Of a stretch of DNA of 64,000 nucleotides, positions 42,752 through 51,690 are shown in pieces (the stretch's first letter is position 1; each line of letters begins with the position of its first letter). The stretch lies in contig CAVZIK010000006.1 of the NCBI GenBank assembly GCA_963775295.1, positions 3,100,001 through 3,164,000 on the forward strand, read 5' to 3'. Source of the stretch: JAMDEO01 sp963775295. GTDB lineage: Bacteria > Actinomycetota > Thermoleophilia > RBG-16-64-13. The notes below the pieces were generated by a model. That model made no database searches. It was given only the letters and a program-made list of their open reading frames with translations, and was not told the origin of the DNA. Position numbers and translations under genes: made by a program.

Positions 42752-43245
42752 GAGTCTTTCTCTCCGTCGCCCAGGACCGCTTCCCGTAACTCCTTCGCCG
42801 CCGCCAGCACGGCGGCGACAGGCTTGACGTATCCCGTGCAACGGCACATATTTCCCGACAGGCCGACCTTGACCTCCTCGTAGGTGGGATCGGCATTCTC
42901 GTCCAAGAGCGCCTTGGCAGCCATGATCATCCCAGGGGTGCAGTAACCGCACTGGCTCGCGGCCATCTCATAGAAATGCTTCTGCAGAGGGTGCAGCGTA
43001 TCGCCGGCCAAGCCTTCGACCGTCTCCACCGACTTGCCCGCGACGCTGACCGCCAGGACCAGACACGAGTTGACCGCTCTGCCATCCAGGATGACGGTAC
43101 ACGCGCCGCACTCGCCCTGCTCGCACGACCTCTTGGGGCTGGTCACGCCCAGTCGATCGCGCAGCACCTCGAGAAGCGTCACGTTGGACTCTGCGAGCAC
43201 CGACCGTTCTTCACCGTTGAGAAAGAATCGTGTCTCGATCTTCAT
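42748..43245 (-). CDS. Molybdenum hydroxylase, 2Fe-2S subunit
   Basis: 165 residues. The plant-type [2Fe-2S] cluster uses CEQGECGACTVILDG plus NSC. The second all-helical cluster domain uses QCGYCTPGMIM and NMCRCTGYVKP. All eight cysteines expected of xanthine dehydrogenase/CO dehydrogenase small subunits are present. It passes electrons between the molybdenum site and FAD. It is translated between the FAD-Moco-C fusion (4 bp upstream) and the Moco-N gene (ATGA overlap), making a three-gene enzyme operon. Confidence 0.96.
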   Translation of the reverse strand: MKIETRFFLNGEERSVLAESNVTLLEVLRDRLGVTSPKRSCEQGECGACTVILDGRAVNSCLVLAVSVAGKSVETVEGLAGDTLHPLQKHFYEMAASQCGYCTPGMIMAAKALLDENADPTYEEVKVGLSGNMCRCTGYVKPVAAVLAAAKELREAVLGDGEKDS

Positions 43246-43249
43246 GTGC

Positions 43250-45199
43250 TCACTCCGTCCACTCGGGTTTGGTCGTCCGATCGGCCTCGGCCTTTACCCT
43301 GATCGCTCGTAGAACTCTTTCCGGCGTGGCCGGCATCTCCATCAGCCGGACCCCGACCGCATCGTAGATGGCATTGAAAATAGCGGGGGCTCCGCTGTTG
43401 GCCACGATTTCACCCGCGGCCTTCGCCCCGAAAGGACCTTCCGGCTCCGGTACCTCCACATACGTCCCCTGCAAGTCGGGCAAATCCATAGAAGTGGCGA
43501 TGGCGTAAGACTCCAAATCGAGCGGGTTGAAGTCGGGGTTGTACTCGTCCGAAAGACCGTCAAGACTCATCAGGCCGGGGTGTGCGTCCTCGCGAAGCGC
43601 CCATCCAATCGCCTGCATCGCGCCGCCCTCCACCTGCCCTTCGACAAAGGCCGGATTGATGGCCTTCCCACAATCCACCGCCGCACAGAGCTTGATGACC
43701 TCCACCACCCCCGTCTCCGTGTCCACCTCCACTTCGGCAGCCGTGGCATGATAGTAGAAGGACGCGATGGGTTCGCCCTGCATGTTCTCGTCGGGCGGGG
43801 AACTCTTGGGATAGTAGTAGCCCGTGCCGATAGGCAGAGTCTTGAGGGAGAAGTGGGCGAACCGGGCAGCTTCGCTTATGGACACGGAGCGTTCCGGATC
43901 GGACTTATCCCGCACCTGACCGGTTTCAAGGGCCAGGTTCTCGGCCGGCACTCCCAGCTTGACTGAGCCCGCCTGTCGCAATACCTCTTCGATCTGAGCC
44001 GCAGCCTTCAGCACGGCATTCCCTCCCACGAAGGTGAGACGGGAACTCGCGGTTCCCAGATCATAGGGGGTAGTGCCCGTATCGGCCGTGTAAACGGTGA
44101 CTCGATCATATGGGATGGCGAGCGCCTCCGCCGTCATTTGAGTGAGAACGGTAGTCGACCCCTGACCTATGTCGCACGCCCCGGTCTGCACCACCACGCT
44201 GCCATCTTCGCGCATCTGCATGTTGACGGCACAAGGATTGGGAACTCCGGGAGCGGTGGACGAGTAGATGCAGGCGGCGATGCCCTTCCCCCGCTTCTTG
44301 ACAGCCGCACGCTTGCTGGCAGGATCCAAGCCGGAGGCCGCGGCCAGAGCGTCCTCCACGGCACGTCCCGCAAGCACTACCGCCACTTCACAACGATACC
44401 AGGCGCTCGCCCGTCGGGCCCGAGGACTGGGACACGCGTCGTCCCCGGCCAGATGTCGCCATTTCTCGATCTCTTCGAAAGTCGCCGGCTTACCTTGAAG
44501 TGCCTGCTCGAATGCCATGGAATGGATCACCGTGGGCCCGAGCGACCCCAAAGTGACACTGACCTTCTCGAAGACCGTGCGGTCCCGGCTCAGTAGGACA
44601 CTCGCCGCGGCCGAGGCGGTAGATGTGGTCATAGCCTTCCGTTTGCCCAGCTTCTGGAAGCCGGAGCCGGTCGGCCCCGAATGAAGCGGAACAATCACCT
44701 CCACGATCAACTCGTCCGAGGCAAGAGACGTCTCGCCCGGGCCCACCAGGAACTCGTCCAAGGTCAGCTCGCGAGATCCTCCAGGACCTCGTGCCTTCAC
44801 CCTCCCGCCGAGCGCCGCGACCGCGAGGACCAGGTCCGCAGCCGGAGTAGCCGTGCCGAGATTGCCTCCGATGGTGGCGAGATTGCGCACCATGGGGCCC
44901 GCACAATTCTGAGCCGCGATGGCAAGAGCCGCGGCCTTTGTGCGCAGCAACTCCGAGGAAGCGAGCTCCGCCTGGGTGGTCAAGGCGCCTACTCGGAGTT
45001 CGCCTGCCTCTTCGCGGATGTAGCGTAACTCCTGCAAGCCGTCGAGATGAAGTACGAACTCAGGATCGATCTCCCTCTTGTTCAAGGACACGAGAACATC
45101 CGTGCCGCCCGCCATCAAGGTCGCTCTCGAGCCGAGGCGCTGGAGCAATCGCAAGGTCTCATCCACGCTCTTGGGCGCTACATACTGGAAATCTCTCAA
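43250..45199 (-). CDS. Molybdenum hydroxylase, FAD domain fused to C-terminal Moco half
   Basis: 649 residues from TTG 45199, preceded by GGAGGCGGAGG; GTG 45223 is an alternative. Residues 1-~289 are a complete FAD subunit (MAGGTDVLV, ATIGGNLGTATPAAD, then the CO_deh_flav_C domain ending DALAAASG). Residues ~295-649 are the second half of the Moco subunit, from KRGKGIAACIY, through GACDIGQGSTTVL, to GAKAAGEIVANSGAPAIFNAI, which holds the catalytic Glu. A FAD-to-Moco-C fusion combined with a separate Moco-N gene departs from the usual FAD, FeS, Moco arrangement. The enzyme likely hydroxylates an N-heterocycle or aldehyde, with electrons leaving through FAD. Confidence 0.93.
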   Translation of the reverse strand: MRDFQYVAPKSVDETLRLLQRLGSRATLMAGGTDVLVSLNKREIDPEFVLHLDGLQELRYIREEAGELRVGALTTQAELASSELLRTKAAALAIAAQNCAGPMVRNLATIGGNLGTATPAADLVLAVAALGGRVKARGPGGSRELTLDEFLVGPGETSLASDELIVEVIVPLHSGPTGSGFQKLGKRKAMTTSTASAAASVLLSRDRTVFEKVSVTLGSLGPTVIHSMAFEQALQGKPATFEEIEKWRHLAGDDACPSPRARRASAWYRCEVAVVLAGRAVEDALAAASGLDPASKRAAVKKRGKGIAACIYSSTAPGVPNPCAVNMQMREDGSVVVQTGACDIGQGSTTVLTQMTAEALAIPYDRVTVYTADTGTTPYDLGTASSRLTFVGGNAVLKAAAQIEEVLRQAGSVKLGVPAENLALETGQVRDKSDPERSVSISEAARFAHFSLKTLPIGTGYYYPKSSPPDENMQGEPIASFYYHATAAEVEVDTETGVVEVIKLCAAVDCGKAINPAFVEGQVEGGAMQAIGWALREDAHPGLMSLDGLSDEYNPDFNPLDLESYAIATSMDLPDLQGTYVEVPEPEGPFGAKAAGEIVANSGAPAIFNAIYDAVGVRLMEMPATPERVLRAIRVKAEADRTTKPEWTE

Positions 45200-45317
45200 C
45201 AGGCCTCCGCCTCCGATCCCCACTCGGGAATCGGCTCATCGCGTGTCAGGGAGAGTGCAAGATTAGTCCACGGCCAGGTGAAATCACAAGTGGCGGCTCC
45301 GCGCGGAGTGAAGCACC

Positions 45318-46067
45318 TCAGCCCCGGCCGATCAGGGGCATGTTCGTCGCCATCAATGTGATGAACTGGACGTTTGCATCCAGCGGCAGGCCGGCCATGT
45401 AAAGAACGGCCTCGCTTACGTGCCGGACGTCCATCTGAGGCTCGGGCACGATCGAGCCATTCGCCTGCAGCGCCCCCTTGGCGAAGGCCTCCGTCAACTC
45501 CGTGGCGGCATTGCCTATATCGATCTGACCGCACGCTATCCCGTGGGCACGCCCTTCGAGAGATATTGCCTTTGTCAGCCCCGTGATCGCGTGCTTGCTG
45601 GCTGTATAGGCGATCGCATGAGGCCGAGGGCTTTGGGCCGAGACCGACCCGTTGTTGATAATGCGGCCGCCCTGAGGCTTCTGCTCCTTCATGACCCGAA
45701 AAGCCTCCCTTGCACAGAGGAAGGCGCCGGTCAGATTCGTGTCCACCACCAGTCGCCACTCGTCCAGCGACATGCCTTCCATTGGTGCGGAGGCGCCGAA
45801 GGCACCCGCATTGTTGAACAGAAGATCAACCCGCCCAAACACCTCGCGGGCACTGCGGAAAAGGTGCCGTACGGAGGCCTCCTGCGTGACATCCGTTGGA
45901 ATCACCAGGCCTTGCGATCCGTAGTCCGCCAGGGTCGCACGGAGGACCTGCTCCCTACGTCCCGCCAACACGACGTGGTACCCCGTCGCCAATAGTGCCC
46001 TGGAAACCGCGCGCCCGATACCGGACCCGGCGCCGGTGACTATCGCAACCCGGTCGTCCACCTTCAT
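45318..46067 (-). CDS. Short-chain dehydrogenase/reductase (classical SDR)
   Basis: 249 residues. The nucleotide motif is VTGAGSGIGRAVS, the NNAG element is LLFNNAGAFG, the Ser lies in IINNGSVSAQS and the active-site pair is AYTASKHAITGL (Tyr and Lys). It oxidises a hydroxyl or reduces a carbonyl with NAD(P). It lies 118 bp upstream of the molybdenum hydroxylase genes on the same strand and probably heads their transcript, suggesting it handles a related substrate. Confidence 0.94.
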   Translation of the reverse strand: MKVDDRVAIVTGAGSGIGRAVSRALLATGYHVVLAGRREQVLRATLADYGSQGLVIPTDVTQEASVRHLFRSAREVFGRVDLLFNNAGAFGASAPMEGMSLDEWRLVVDTNLTGAFLCAREAFRVMKEQKPQGGRIINNGSVSAQSPRPHAIAYTASKHAITGLTKAISLEGRAHGIACGQIDIGNAATELTEAFAKGALQANGSIVPEPQMDVRHVSEAVLYMAGLPLDANVQFITLMATNMPLIGRG

Positions 46068-46232
46068 CCTTCACCCGCCAATGGTCGTCTTCGTTCGGTC
46101 CTTATCGGAGAATGCTATCAAGCCCGTTCGATCCAAGCGTTCAGGAACGTTTCATGCAGAAGGTGCGAGCATGAGTGTTGCGGAGCAAGCATCGCTCAGC
46201 TCCCTCCCCGAGCTGCAGCTCCAGCCCTCTCC

Positions 46233-46272
46233 GGTGGTTGTCTAGCCTCTCCCCCCGGGCTAGGCAACCACC
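46233..46272 (-). terminator. Hairpin downstream of HisC-like gene
   Basis: GGTGGTTGTCTAGCC pairs with GGCTAGGCAACCACC over 15 bp (one mismatch) around a pyrimidine-rich loop. It lies 90 bp beyond the stop of the minus-strand aminotransferase and upstream of the SDR start. No T-run follows. The remaining sequence in 46068-46361 shows no gene. Confidence 0.45.
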
Positions 46273-46361
46273 CCGCCCACACTCACCCCCCACAGCCCGT
46301 CCGTCCCCGCGGCCAGCGACGCACGCCCCTGGGTGCCCCGCCGAAGCGGCGGACCCAGGGA

Positions 46362-47411
46362 TCAGCGAAGGAGCTCCTCCAGAGCTTCAACGAGCACCCG
46401 GTTGTCTTCCTCCGTGCCGACGCTGATTCGTATCTTGTCTGAGAGCCCGGGTCGATCCCAATAACGGACCAAGATGCCCCGCTCCCGCAATTCCAGGTAC
46501 AGGCGATGCGCGTCGCCTGCCGGAGGGCGAGTTAGGACAAAATTCGCCTGTGATGGCCAGAGATCCAACCCCATGTCCGCAAGCGCTTTCTCGAGCTTCG
46601 CGCGGGAGGCCTTGATCTTGTCTGCATTCGCTTTCATCCAGGCCTGGTCGTTCATGGCCGCCGCCCCCAGACGGAGTGCGACCGAGTCCACGTTGTAGCT
46701 ATCCTTGATCTTCGCGAGACCCTCGAGCAGTTCGGGTCTGGCCACGCCGAAGCCCAGCCGAAGTCCGGCGAGGGAGTACCCCTTCGACACCGTTCGAAGC
46801 ACGACGACGTTCTCGTGTGCGAGAACCAGGCCCATCGCATCTTCGTCGGCGAAATCGGTGTACGCCTCGTCGACGGCGAGAACTCCATCCAAACCGGATG
46901 CAAGGCTCTCCAAGTCGCGGGTCGAGGCAATCGTTGCCGAGGGATTGTTGGGCGAACAGACCAAGGTTAGGTCGGCCTGGGCTTTCAGCAGCCCGTCCAC
47001 CGGCAGCTTGTAGTTCTCATCGTAGGGAACCTCCACCCTCGCCGCGTCCTGCATCTCGGCCAGGTTGACGTACAAGGAGTACGTGGGCGTGGGGTAAGCG
47101 ATCTTTCTTCCGGGCGCGAGGAAGGCCCGGGCCAGAAGCGCAAGCATTTCGTCGCTGCCGTTTGCCGCCATCACCCAGTCCACGGGAACGCCGTATACCA
47201 CGGCGGCCGCTTCCCGGGCCGCAGTGGCGGCGGGCTCGGGATAGCGTCGAAGCCACTCGCCCTCGAAACCCCTCAAGACCTTCAAGACCTCGGGAGACGG
47301 AGGATAAGGATTCTCGTTGGTATTGAGCTTGACTACCTTGGAGCCTGCCGGCGGCTGCTCACCCGGTACGTAGCCCTCCATCTTCTTCACGTTGTCGCGA
47401 AACTTGATCAT
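46362..47411 (-). CDS. hisC: Histidinol-phosphate-type aminotransferase
   Basis: 349 residues from ATG 47411; the longer frame has no support. PLP fold type I class I/II. The N-terminal KLNTNENPYPPSPEVL is the HisC signature, PLP-Lys is in RTVSKGYSLAGLRLGF, the Asp contact is in LAVDEAYTDF and the phosphate-site Arg in FVLTRPPAGDAHRLY. It converts histidinol phosphate and 2-oxoglutarate to imidazole acetol phosphate, but this family also transaminates aromatic or phosphonate substrates. No other histidine genes are nearby, so the role may be broader. Confidence 0.88.
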   Translation of the reverse strand: MIKFRDNVKKMEGYVPGEQPPAGSKVVKLNTNENPYPPSPEVLKVLRGFEGEWLRRYPEPAATAAREAAAVVYGVPVDWVMAANGSDEMLALLARAFLAPGRKIAYPTPTYSLYVNLAEMQDAARVEVPYDENYKLPVDGLLKAQADLTLVCSPNNPSATIASTRDLESLASGLDGVLAVDEAYTDFADEDAMGLVLAHENVVVLRTVSKGYSLAGLRLGFGVARPELLEGLAKIKDSYNVDSVALRLGAAAMNDQAWMKANADKIKASRAKLEKALADMGLDLWPSQANFVLTRPPAGDAHRLYLELRERGILVRYWDRPGLSDKIRISVGTEEDNRVLVEALEELLR

Positions 47412-47571
47412 GTTGACTCCGGTTGTGCCATGTGTACTGCTAGTATTCCACGTCTGGCCAGGCTCATCTGGATGGTCGCCGAAGTGTGCTAGCGTGGGGC
47501 GTTGAGGGGAATCCCCCGACAAGATTGTCGAAACGAGTCCAGTGCAATCGGCATACCAAGGAGATTCGGCA

Positions 47572-48594
47572 ATGAACGACACCGCCGCACTGAGGATCGA
47601 CGGCTACGCCCATATCTCGCCTCCCAGATACACGGAAGCGATCCGCAACGAGTTTCCGGGATTCTACGAGCAAATACTGGGGCACACTCCCCCACTCTTC
47701 GACATGGACGCGAGATTCAAGGTAATGGACGCGTATGGACCGATTGCGCAGGTCTTGACCGTCGGACCGGTGCCGCCGTTGGAAGTGTTCGCGGATCCTC
47801 GCAGGGCCGCCGAACTGGCGGCGCTGGCCAATGACGAGATGGCGGAATTGGTCGGCAAGTACCCGGAACGGTTCGTGGCCGCCATCGCGCTCCTTCCGAT
47901 GAACGACATCGAGGCCGCTATAAAAGAGGCCGACCGAGCGATCAACCACCTCGGATTCAAGGGTCTCTACGTCCACAGCAACATCAACGGCAAGCCCCTG
48001 GACGCGCCGGAATTTCTTCCGCTTTTCGAGATGATGGCGTCTAGCGACCTGCCCGTATACATCCATCCCTGGCGGGGCGACGATTTTCCGGAGTATCAGA
48101 CCGAGGCCTCGAGCAAGTTCTCCATCGCCAGCACTTTTGGCTGGCCGTACGAGACGACGGCTGCGATGACCCGGATAGTGTTCAGCGGACTATTTGAGAA
48201 GTTTCCGGGCCTGAAGGTGGTGACGCATCATCTCGGCGGTATGGTTTCGTTCTACGAACAGAGGATCATTCAACATTTTAGCCAGATGGGGATCTCGTAT
48301 CACGACTATGGTTCGTTCATGCGTGGTTTGACCAAGCCTCCCATCGAGTACTACAAGATGTTTTACAACGATACAGCGATTCACGGTAACACGCCGGCTT
48401 TGATGCTGGCGTACAGTTTCTGGGGAGCTGAGCATCTCATTTTTGGGGCGGACATGCCCTTGGGAGATCCGGCGTTTGGCATGAGAAGCTACCGCGAGAC
48501 TATCGGCGCCATCGAAGCAATGGATATCACTGAGGCGGAGAAGCGAATGATCTTTGCGGGAAACGTCGTGAGACTTCTGAAGTTGGATGCCTGA
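47572..48594 (+). CDS. Amidohydrolase-2 family protein (ACMSD-like)
   Basis: 340 residues from ATG 47572 with AAGGAG upstream. The (alpha/beta)8 barrel of the amidohydrolase-2 group carries YAHISPP at strand 1, HPWRGDDFPEYQ at strand 5 and THHLGGMVSFYEQRI after it, with Asp in FGADMPLGDPAFGM at strand 8 as the usual metal ligand. The first strand reads YAH rather than the usual HxH. The group includes ACMSD, gamma-resorcylate decarboxylase and other decarboxylases, and some hydrolases. It opens the plus-strand set that leads to the B12 mutase (SDR follows 66 bp later). Confidence 0.88.
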   Translation: MNDTAALRIDGYAHISPPRYTEAIRNEFPGFYEQILGHTPPLFDMDARFKVMDAYGPIAQVLTVGPVPPLEVFADPRRAAELAALANDEMAELVGKYPERFVAAIALLPMNDIEAAIKEADRAINHLGFKGLYVHSNINGKPLDAPEFLPLFEMMASSDLPVYIHPWRGDDFPEYQTEASSKFSIASTFGWPYETTAAMTRIVFSGLFEKFPGLKVVTHHLGGMVSFYEQRIIQHFSQMGISYHDYGSFMRGLTKPPIEYYKMFYNDTAIHGNTPALMLAYSFWGAEHLIFGADMPLGDPAFGMRSYRETIGAIEAMDITEAEKRMIFAGNVVRLLKLDA

Positions 48595-48660
48595 GGAGCA
48601 AGTCGTCGATGTTCGTCCGCAGTCGAACCGAGACTGAGCCCGATTCCAGAGGAGTGCGAG

Positions 48661-49461
48661 ATGAGCCCAAAGTTTGATGCAATTCACCGGCTGACAGACA
48701 AGGTAGCCATCGTCACGGGTGGAGGAGGCAAGAACAGCATCGGCCGGGTGATCAGTCATCGCTTGGCAGCGGAAGGGGCCCGAGTCGCGATTCTGGATAT
48801 CAACGCCGTCGGCGCCGAGATGGTCGCTGGTGAGATCCAGGCCTGGGGTGGCGTGGCGATGCCGGTGGCCTGCGACCTTGTCGACCAGGCGCAGTGCGAG
48901 CGGGCCGTCAAACTGGTGGCCGATACCTGGAACGGCAGGATCGACATCCTCGTTAACAACGCCGCCTTCTTTGGCACCATCGGCCAGGTGCGCCCGTTCA
49001 ACGAGTGGACCGTCGAGGAATGGGACACGATGCAGGCCGTCAACGTGAGAGGGATGTGGTTCTGCGCGATGGCCGTCTTTCCATACATGAAGGCCCAGGG
49101 TTACGGCAAGATGATCAACCTCACGTCCAGCACGTTCTTTGAGGGAGTGGGCGGACTGATCCATTACACCACGAGCAAGGGCGGCGTGATGGGCTTCACC
49201 CGTTGCTTGGCAAGAGAATTGGGCGAGTTTGGTATCCGGGTGAATGCCCTCGCCCCCGGGTTCACCGTCTCTGACGCCCAGATAAGCCTGTCGGCGAACG
49301 AGCCTCAGTGGTACGACATCAACCGGACCCGACAGTCGCTATGCCAGCGGAACGGGGTGCCCGAGGATCTTGCGGGCCCAGCTGCCTTCTTGGCATCGGG
49401 AGACAGCGACTTCATGACCGGACAGACTTTGGTTGTGGATGGTGGTCTCAATATGCACTGA
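48661..49461 (+). CDS. Short-chain dehydrogenase/reductase
   Basis: 266 residues. The cofactor loop is VTGGGGKNSIGRVIS, a slightly lengthened GxxxGxG; ILVNNAAFFG, INLTSSTFF and the pair IHYTTSKGGVMGF (Tyr, Lys) follow, ending TGQTLVVDGGLNMH. NAD(P)-dependent oxidation of an alcohol or reduction of a ketone is expected. It follows the amidohydrolase in the same direction, with CAGAGGAG before the ATG, and precedes the B12 mutase genes, so it probably works in the same pathway. Confidence 0.94.
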   Translation: MSPKFDAIHRLTDKVAIVTGGGGKNSIGRVISHRLAAEGARVAILDINAVGAEMVAGEIQAWGGVAMPVACDLVDQAQCERAVKLVADTWNGRIDILVNNAAFFGTIGQVRPFNEWTVEEWDTMQAVNVRGMWFCAMAVFPYMKAQGYGKMINLTSSTFFEGVGGLIHYTTSKGGVMGFTRCLARELGEFGIRVNALAPGFTVSDAQISLSANEPQWYDINRTRQSLCQRNGVPEDLAGPAAFLASGDSDFMTGQTLVVDGGLNMH

Positions 49462-49511
49462 GATTGCGGCCGGTCGCCCCGTCTGAGGCGAGTTGAGGGG
49501 TTTGAAGTCGT

Positions 49512-49540
49512 TTGACATTTTGGTTAATGTCTATTAGGTT
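49512..49540 (+). promoter_or_regulatory. Sigma70-type promoter for B12 mutase operon
   Basis: TTGACA (49512-49517), a 17-nt spacer and TAGGTT (49535-49540) in an AT-rich patch. It leaves a leader of about 190 nt before ATG 49741. The leader (49550-49740) is GC-rich, with GGGAAGGTGCC and GGCAGTCCCCGCC segments faintly like cobalamin-riboswitch boxes, but I cannot fold a convincing riboswitch. Confidence 0.6.
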
Positions 49541-49740
49541 AGCAGTTGTTCTCGGGCTGCCCCGCAGGAGCGAGGCGCGCGTCGGGAAGGTGCCATCCTC
49601 GGTCCTTGCCAAGGTGTTCGGCAGTCCCCGCCCCACCGCCATACCTCGCCGTCGTCCCCGGCTCTCCTCCGCGACTCCGGCCAGGGAACCGAGCTTTGAA
49701 GGCGCCAGCGAATAGGTACTGCAAACGTGGATGAGGAGTT

Positions 49741-51195
49741 ATGGATACAAGGGTCAGAAACGTTAGGCTAGCCGACGACCAGTTCCTCCGGATCCGCAAG
49801 GAAGAAGTGCTGACCCAATGGGAAACCGGGAGGCAGATCCAGGATCTGGATGAGTGCATCGCCGCGGCGAAGGAGTTGTCGCAGGGTAAGAGCCATGCCC
49901 TCAAGCTCGAGGCAGCCAAGGAAGCCGGGTTCCCAGTGCTCATGCCTCAATTCGGCCGAGCCCTCACCGAATACACCATCGAGGGCTTGCAGCACGTGGA
50001 GACTGAGGGCGGCCTGGCGCCCAACGGCATCTGGATCATCTTCTCGGACTCTTACACGCGCAAACTCGAGTTCGAGAAAGCGGCGCAGGGCATCGAACGC
50101 AGCAGAAAAGAAGGCATGTCGATGCTCAACGGCTGGCCCATCGTCAACTTCGGCGTCGAAGAGGCGAGGAAGATCAGAAGAGCGTCGCTGGTGCCCCTGA
50201 CTCTCAACTCCACGGATGAAGACGGGCGCCTCGCGTCGGAGATCGCTCTCGCGGCGGGATGGAACGGCGCCAACACGAGGTCCCTTCAGGAATGTGTCGC
50301 TCACTGTAAGGACATATCCCTGGAAGAGGAAATCAGGATCAACCAGTACGAGAGTCGGCTGGCCGCCATATATACGGAAAACGGCGTTCCTATCTGTACC
50401 CACAACGCCTGCAACCTCACGGGTTACGACAGCCCCGGTTACCGTTCCTTCGTCGTCGTCTCCCAGTCGCTCCTCGGCGCCGAGCAAGGGATCAGGTACC
50501 AGTTCTTGGAGAACGGCCTCAACATGAATCTCGTCCAGGACATTGCCATGGTCAGAGTGACCAAGCGCCTGTGCGAGGAGTACTGCGAGCGTTTCGGTTA
50601 CGACGTCACCTTCTACACCGGCGGTTATCCCTTCCTGGGAGCCTGGCCTCCGCGGGCGGAAGAGGCCGATGCAATGATCGCTTGGAATGCCATCATCCCC
50701 ATCTTGGGCGGATTCGACGCGGCCATCCTCAAAAGCCAGGACGAAGCTTTCGCCACCCCAACCAAGGAAGGCATGGCCAGTTCGGTTAGATTGGCTCGGC
50801 ACCTGCTCACCCTCATGGGGACGCAGAGAATGCCCGATTCGGAAGAACTCAGGCTGGAAGAGTCCATGATTGAACTGGAAGTAAGAACCCTCATGGAGAA
50901 GTGCCTGGAAGCGGGCGGCGGCGACATGGCGATCGGGATGTCCAAGGGCGTCGAGGCCGGATGGGTGGACACCATGCTGACCCCATGGAAGTACAACAAA
51001 GGCCACGTCATGGTCATGCGCGACGCCCAGAACGCGATCCGCTATCTCGACCCGGGCGACATTCCCCTGCCCGATGAAGTCAGGGAGTATCACAAGCAAA
51101 AACTCGCCGAGAGGGAGAAGAAGGAAGGGCGCAAGCTCGACTTCAGCATGGTGGTGAAAGACCTGCAGTTTGCTTCGCTGCTGCCGAAGCGCTAG
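49741..51195 (+). CDS. Glutamate-mutase-like B12 mutase, epsilon (catalytic) subunit
   Basis: 484 residues, the length of GlmE/MutE. It is a TIM-barrel adenosylcobalamin mutase: FLRIRKEEVLTQWETGRQ at the start, DSYTRKLEFEKA, and KYNKGHVMVMRDAQNAIRYLDPGDIPLPDE near the end all align with GlmE. Compared with the Clostridium cochlearium enzyme as I recall it, Arg100 is kept (DSYTRK), but Arg66 appears as Gln (MPQFG), Arg149 as Asn (LTLNST), and Glu171, Tyr177 and Tyr181 are changed. Those residues hold glutamate, so another substrate is likely. It is followed 17 bp later by the S subunit, then the reactivating L protein. Confidence 0.9.
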   Translation: MDTRVRNVRLADDQFLRIRKEEVLTQWETGRQIQDLDECIAAAKELSQGKSHALKLEAAKEAGFPVLMPQFGRALTEYTIEGLQHVETEGGLAPNGIWIIFSDSYTRKLEFEKAAQGIERSRKEGMSMLNGWPIVNFGVEEARKIRRASLVPLTLNSTDEDGRLASEIALAAGWNGANTRSLQECVAHCKDISLEEEIRINQYESRLAAIYTENGVPICTHNACNLTGYDSPGYRSFVVVSQSLLGAEQGIRYQFLENGLNMNLVQDIAMVRVTKRLCEEYCERFGYDVTFYTGGYPFLGAWPPRAEEADAMIAWNAIIPILGGFDAAILKSQDEAFATPTKEGMASSVRLARHLLTLMGTQRMPDSEELRLEESMIELEVRTLMEKCLEAGGGDMAIGMSKGVEAGWVDTMLTPWKYNKGHVMVMRDAQNAIRYLDPGDIPLPDEVREYHKQKLAEREKKEGRKLDFSMVVKDLQFASLLPKR

Positions 51196-51212
51196 ATCTC
51201 ACAGGGGCGGCG

Positions 51213-51680
51213 ATGAAGGCCGCGGACCAGGCAAGAGGAGAACAAGTGGAAAAGAGACAGGTCAACAAGAGCGTGGTCATAGGCACTATCGGTGCCGATG
51301 CCCACATGATAGGCGGCTGGGTGCTGGAGAAGGCGTTCCAAGAAGCCGGCTTCACCGTCGCGTTTCTCGGCGCCGTTGTTCCGCAACAGGAGTTCATCAA
51401 CGCCGCCATCGAGATCGACGCCGACGCGATTCTTGTCTCATCGATGTACGGGATGGGCCTTCTGGATTGCGAAGGCCTTCGCGACAAATGTATCGAGTCC
51501 GGTTTGGAGGACATCATCCTGTACGTCGGCGGCACCGTGGCGGCGCCAATCGAGCTGGAGAAGAACTGGCCGGAGATCGAGCGGCGATTCAGAGCCATGG
51601 GATTCAATCGTGCGTTCCCCAACACTTGTTCCGCTGAAGAGGCCGTGGAGGCTCTGAAGGCGGACCTCGGGCTCGCCTGA
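51213..51680 (+). CDS. Glutamate-mutase-like B12-binding sigma subunit
   Basis: 155 residues; ATG 51213 overlaps no other gene, and a second plausible start (MEKRQVNK, GTG 51246) gives the size usual for GlmS. The B12-binding Rossmann domain has GADAHMIGGWVLEKAF. The DxHxxG base-off motif is intact, with the Cys found after the Asp in clostridial GlmS replaced by Ala. DAILVSSMYGMGLLDCEGLRDKC and FVGG-type loop DIILYVGGTV follow. It carries the corrinoid for the catalytic subunit encoded upstream and completes the mutase. Confidence 0.93.
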   Translation: MKAADQARGEQVEKRQVNKSVVIGTIGADAHMIGGWVLEKAFQEAGFTVAFLGAVVPQQEFINAAIEIDADAILVSSMYGMGLLDCEGLRDKCIESGLEDIILYVGGTVAAPIELEKNWPEIERRFRAMGFNRAFPNTCSAEEAVEALKADLGLA

Positions 51681-51690
51681 GAGCGGCAGC

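Noticed and set aside
49768..51099. 443-codon minus-strand frame antisense to the B12 mutase E subunit
   Set aside because: Shadow of the GlmE-like gene with no domain; a His-, Gly-, Asp-rich composition typical of antisense frames.
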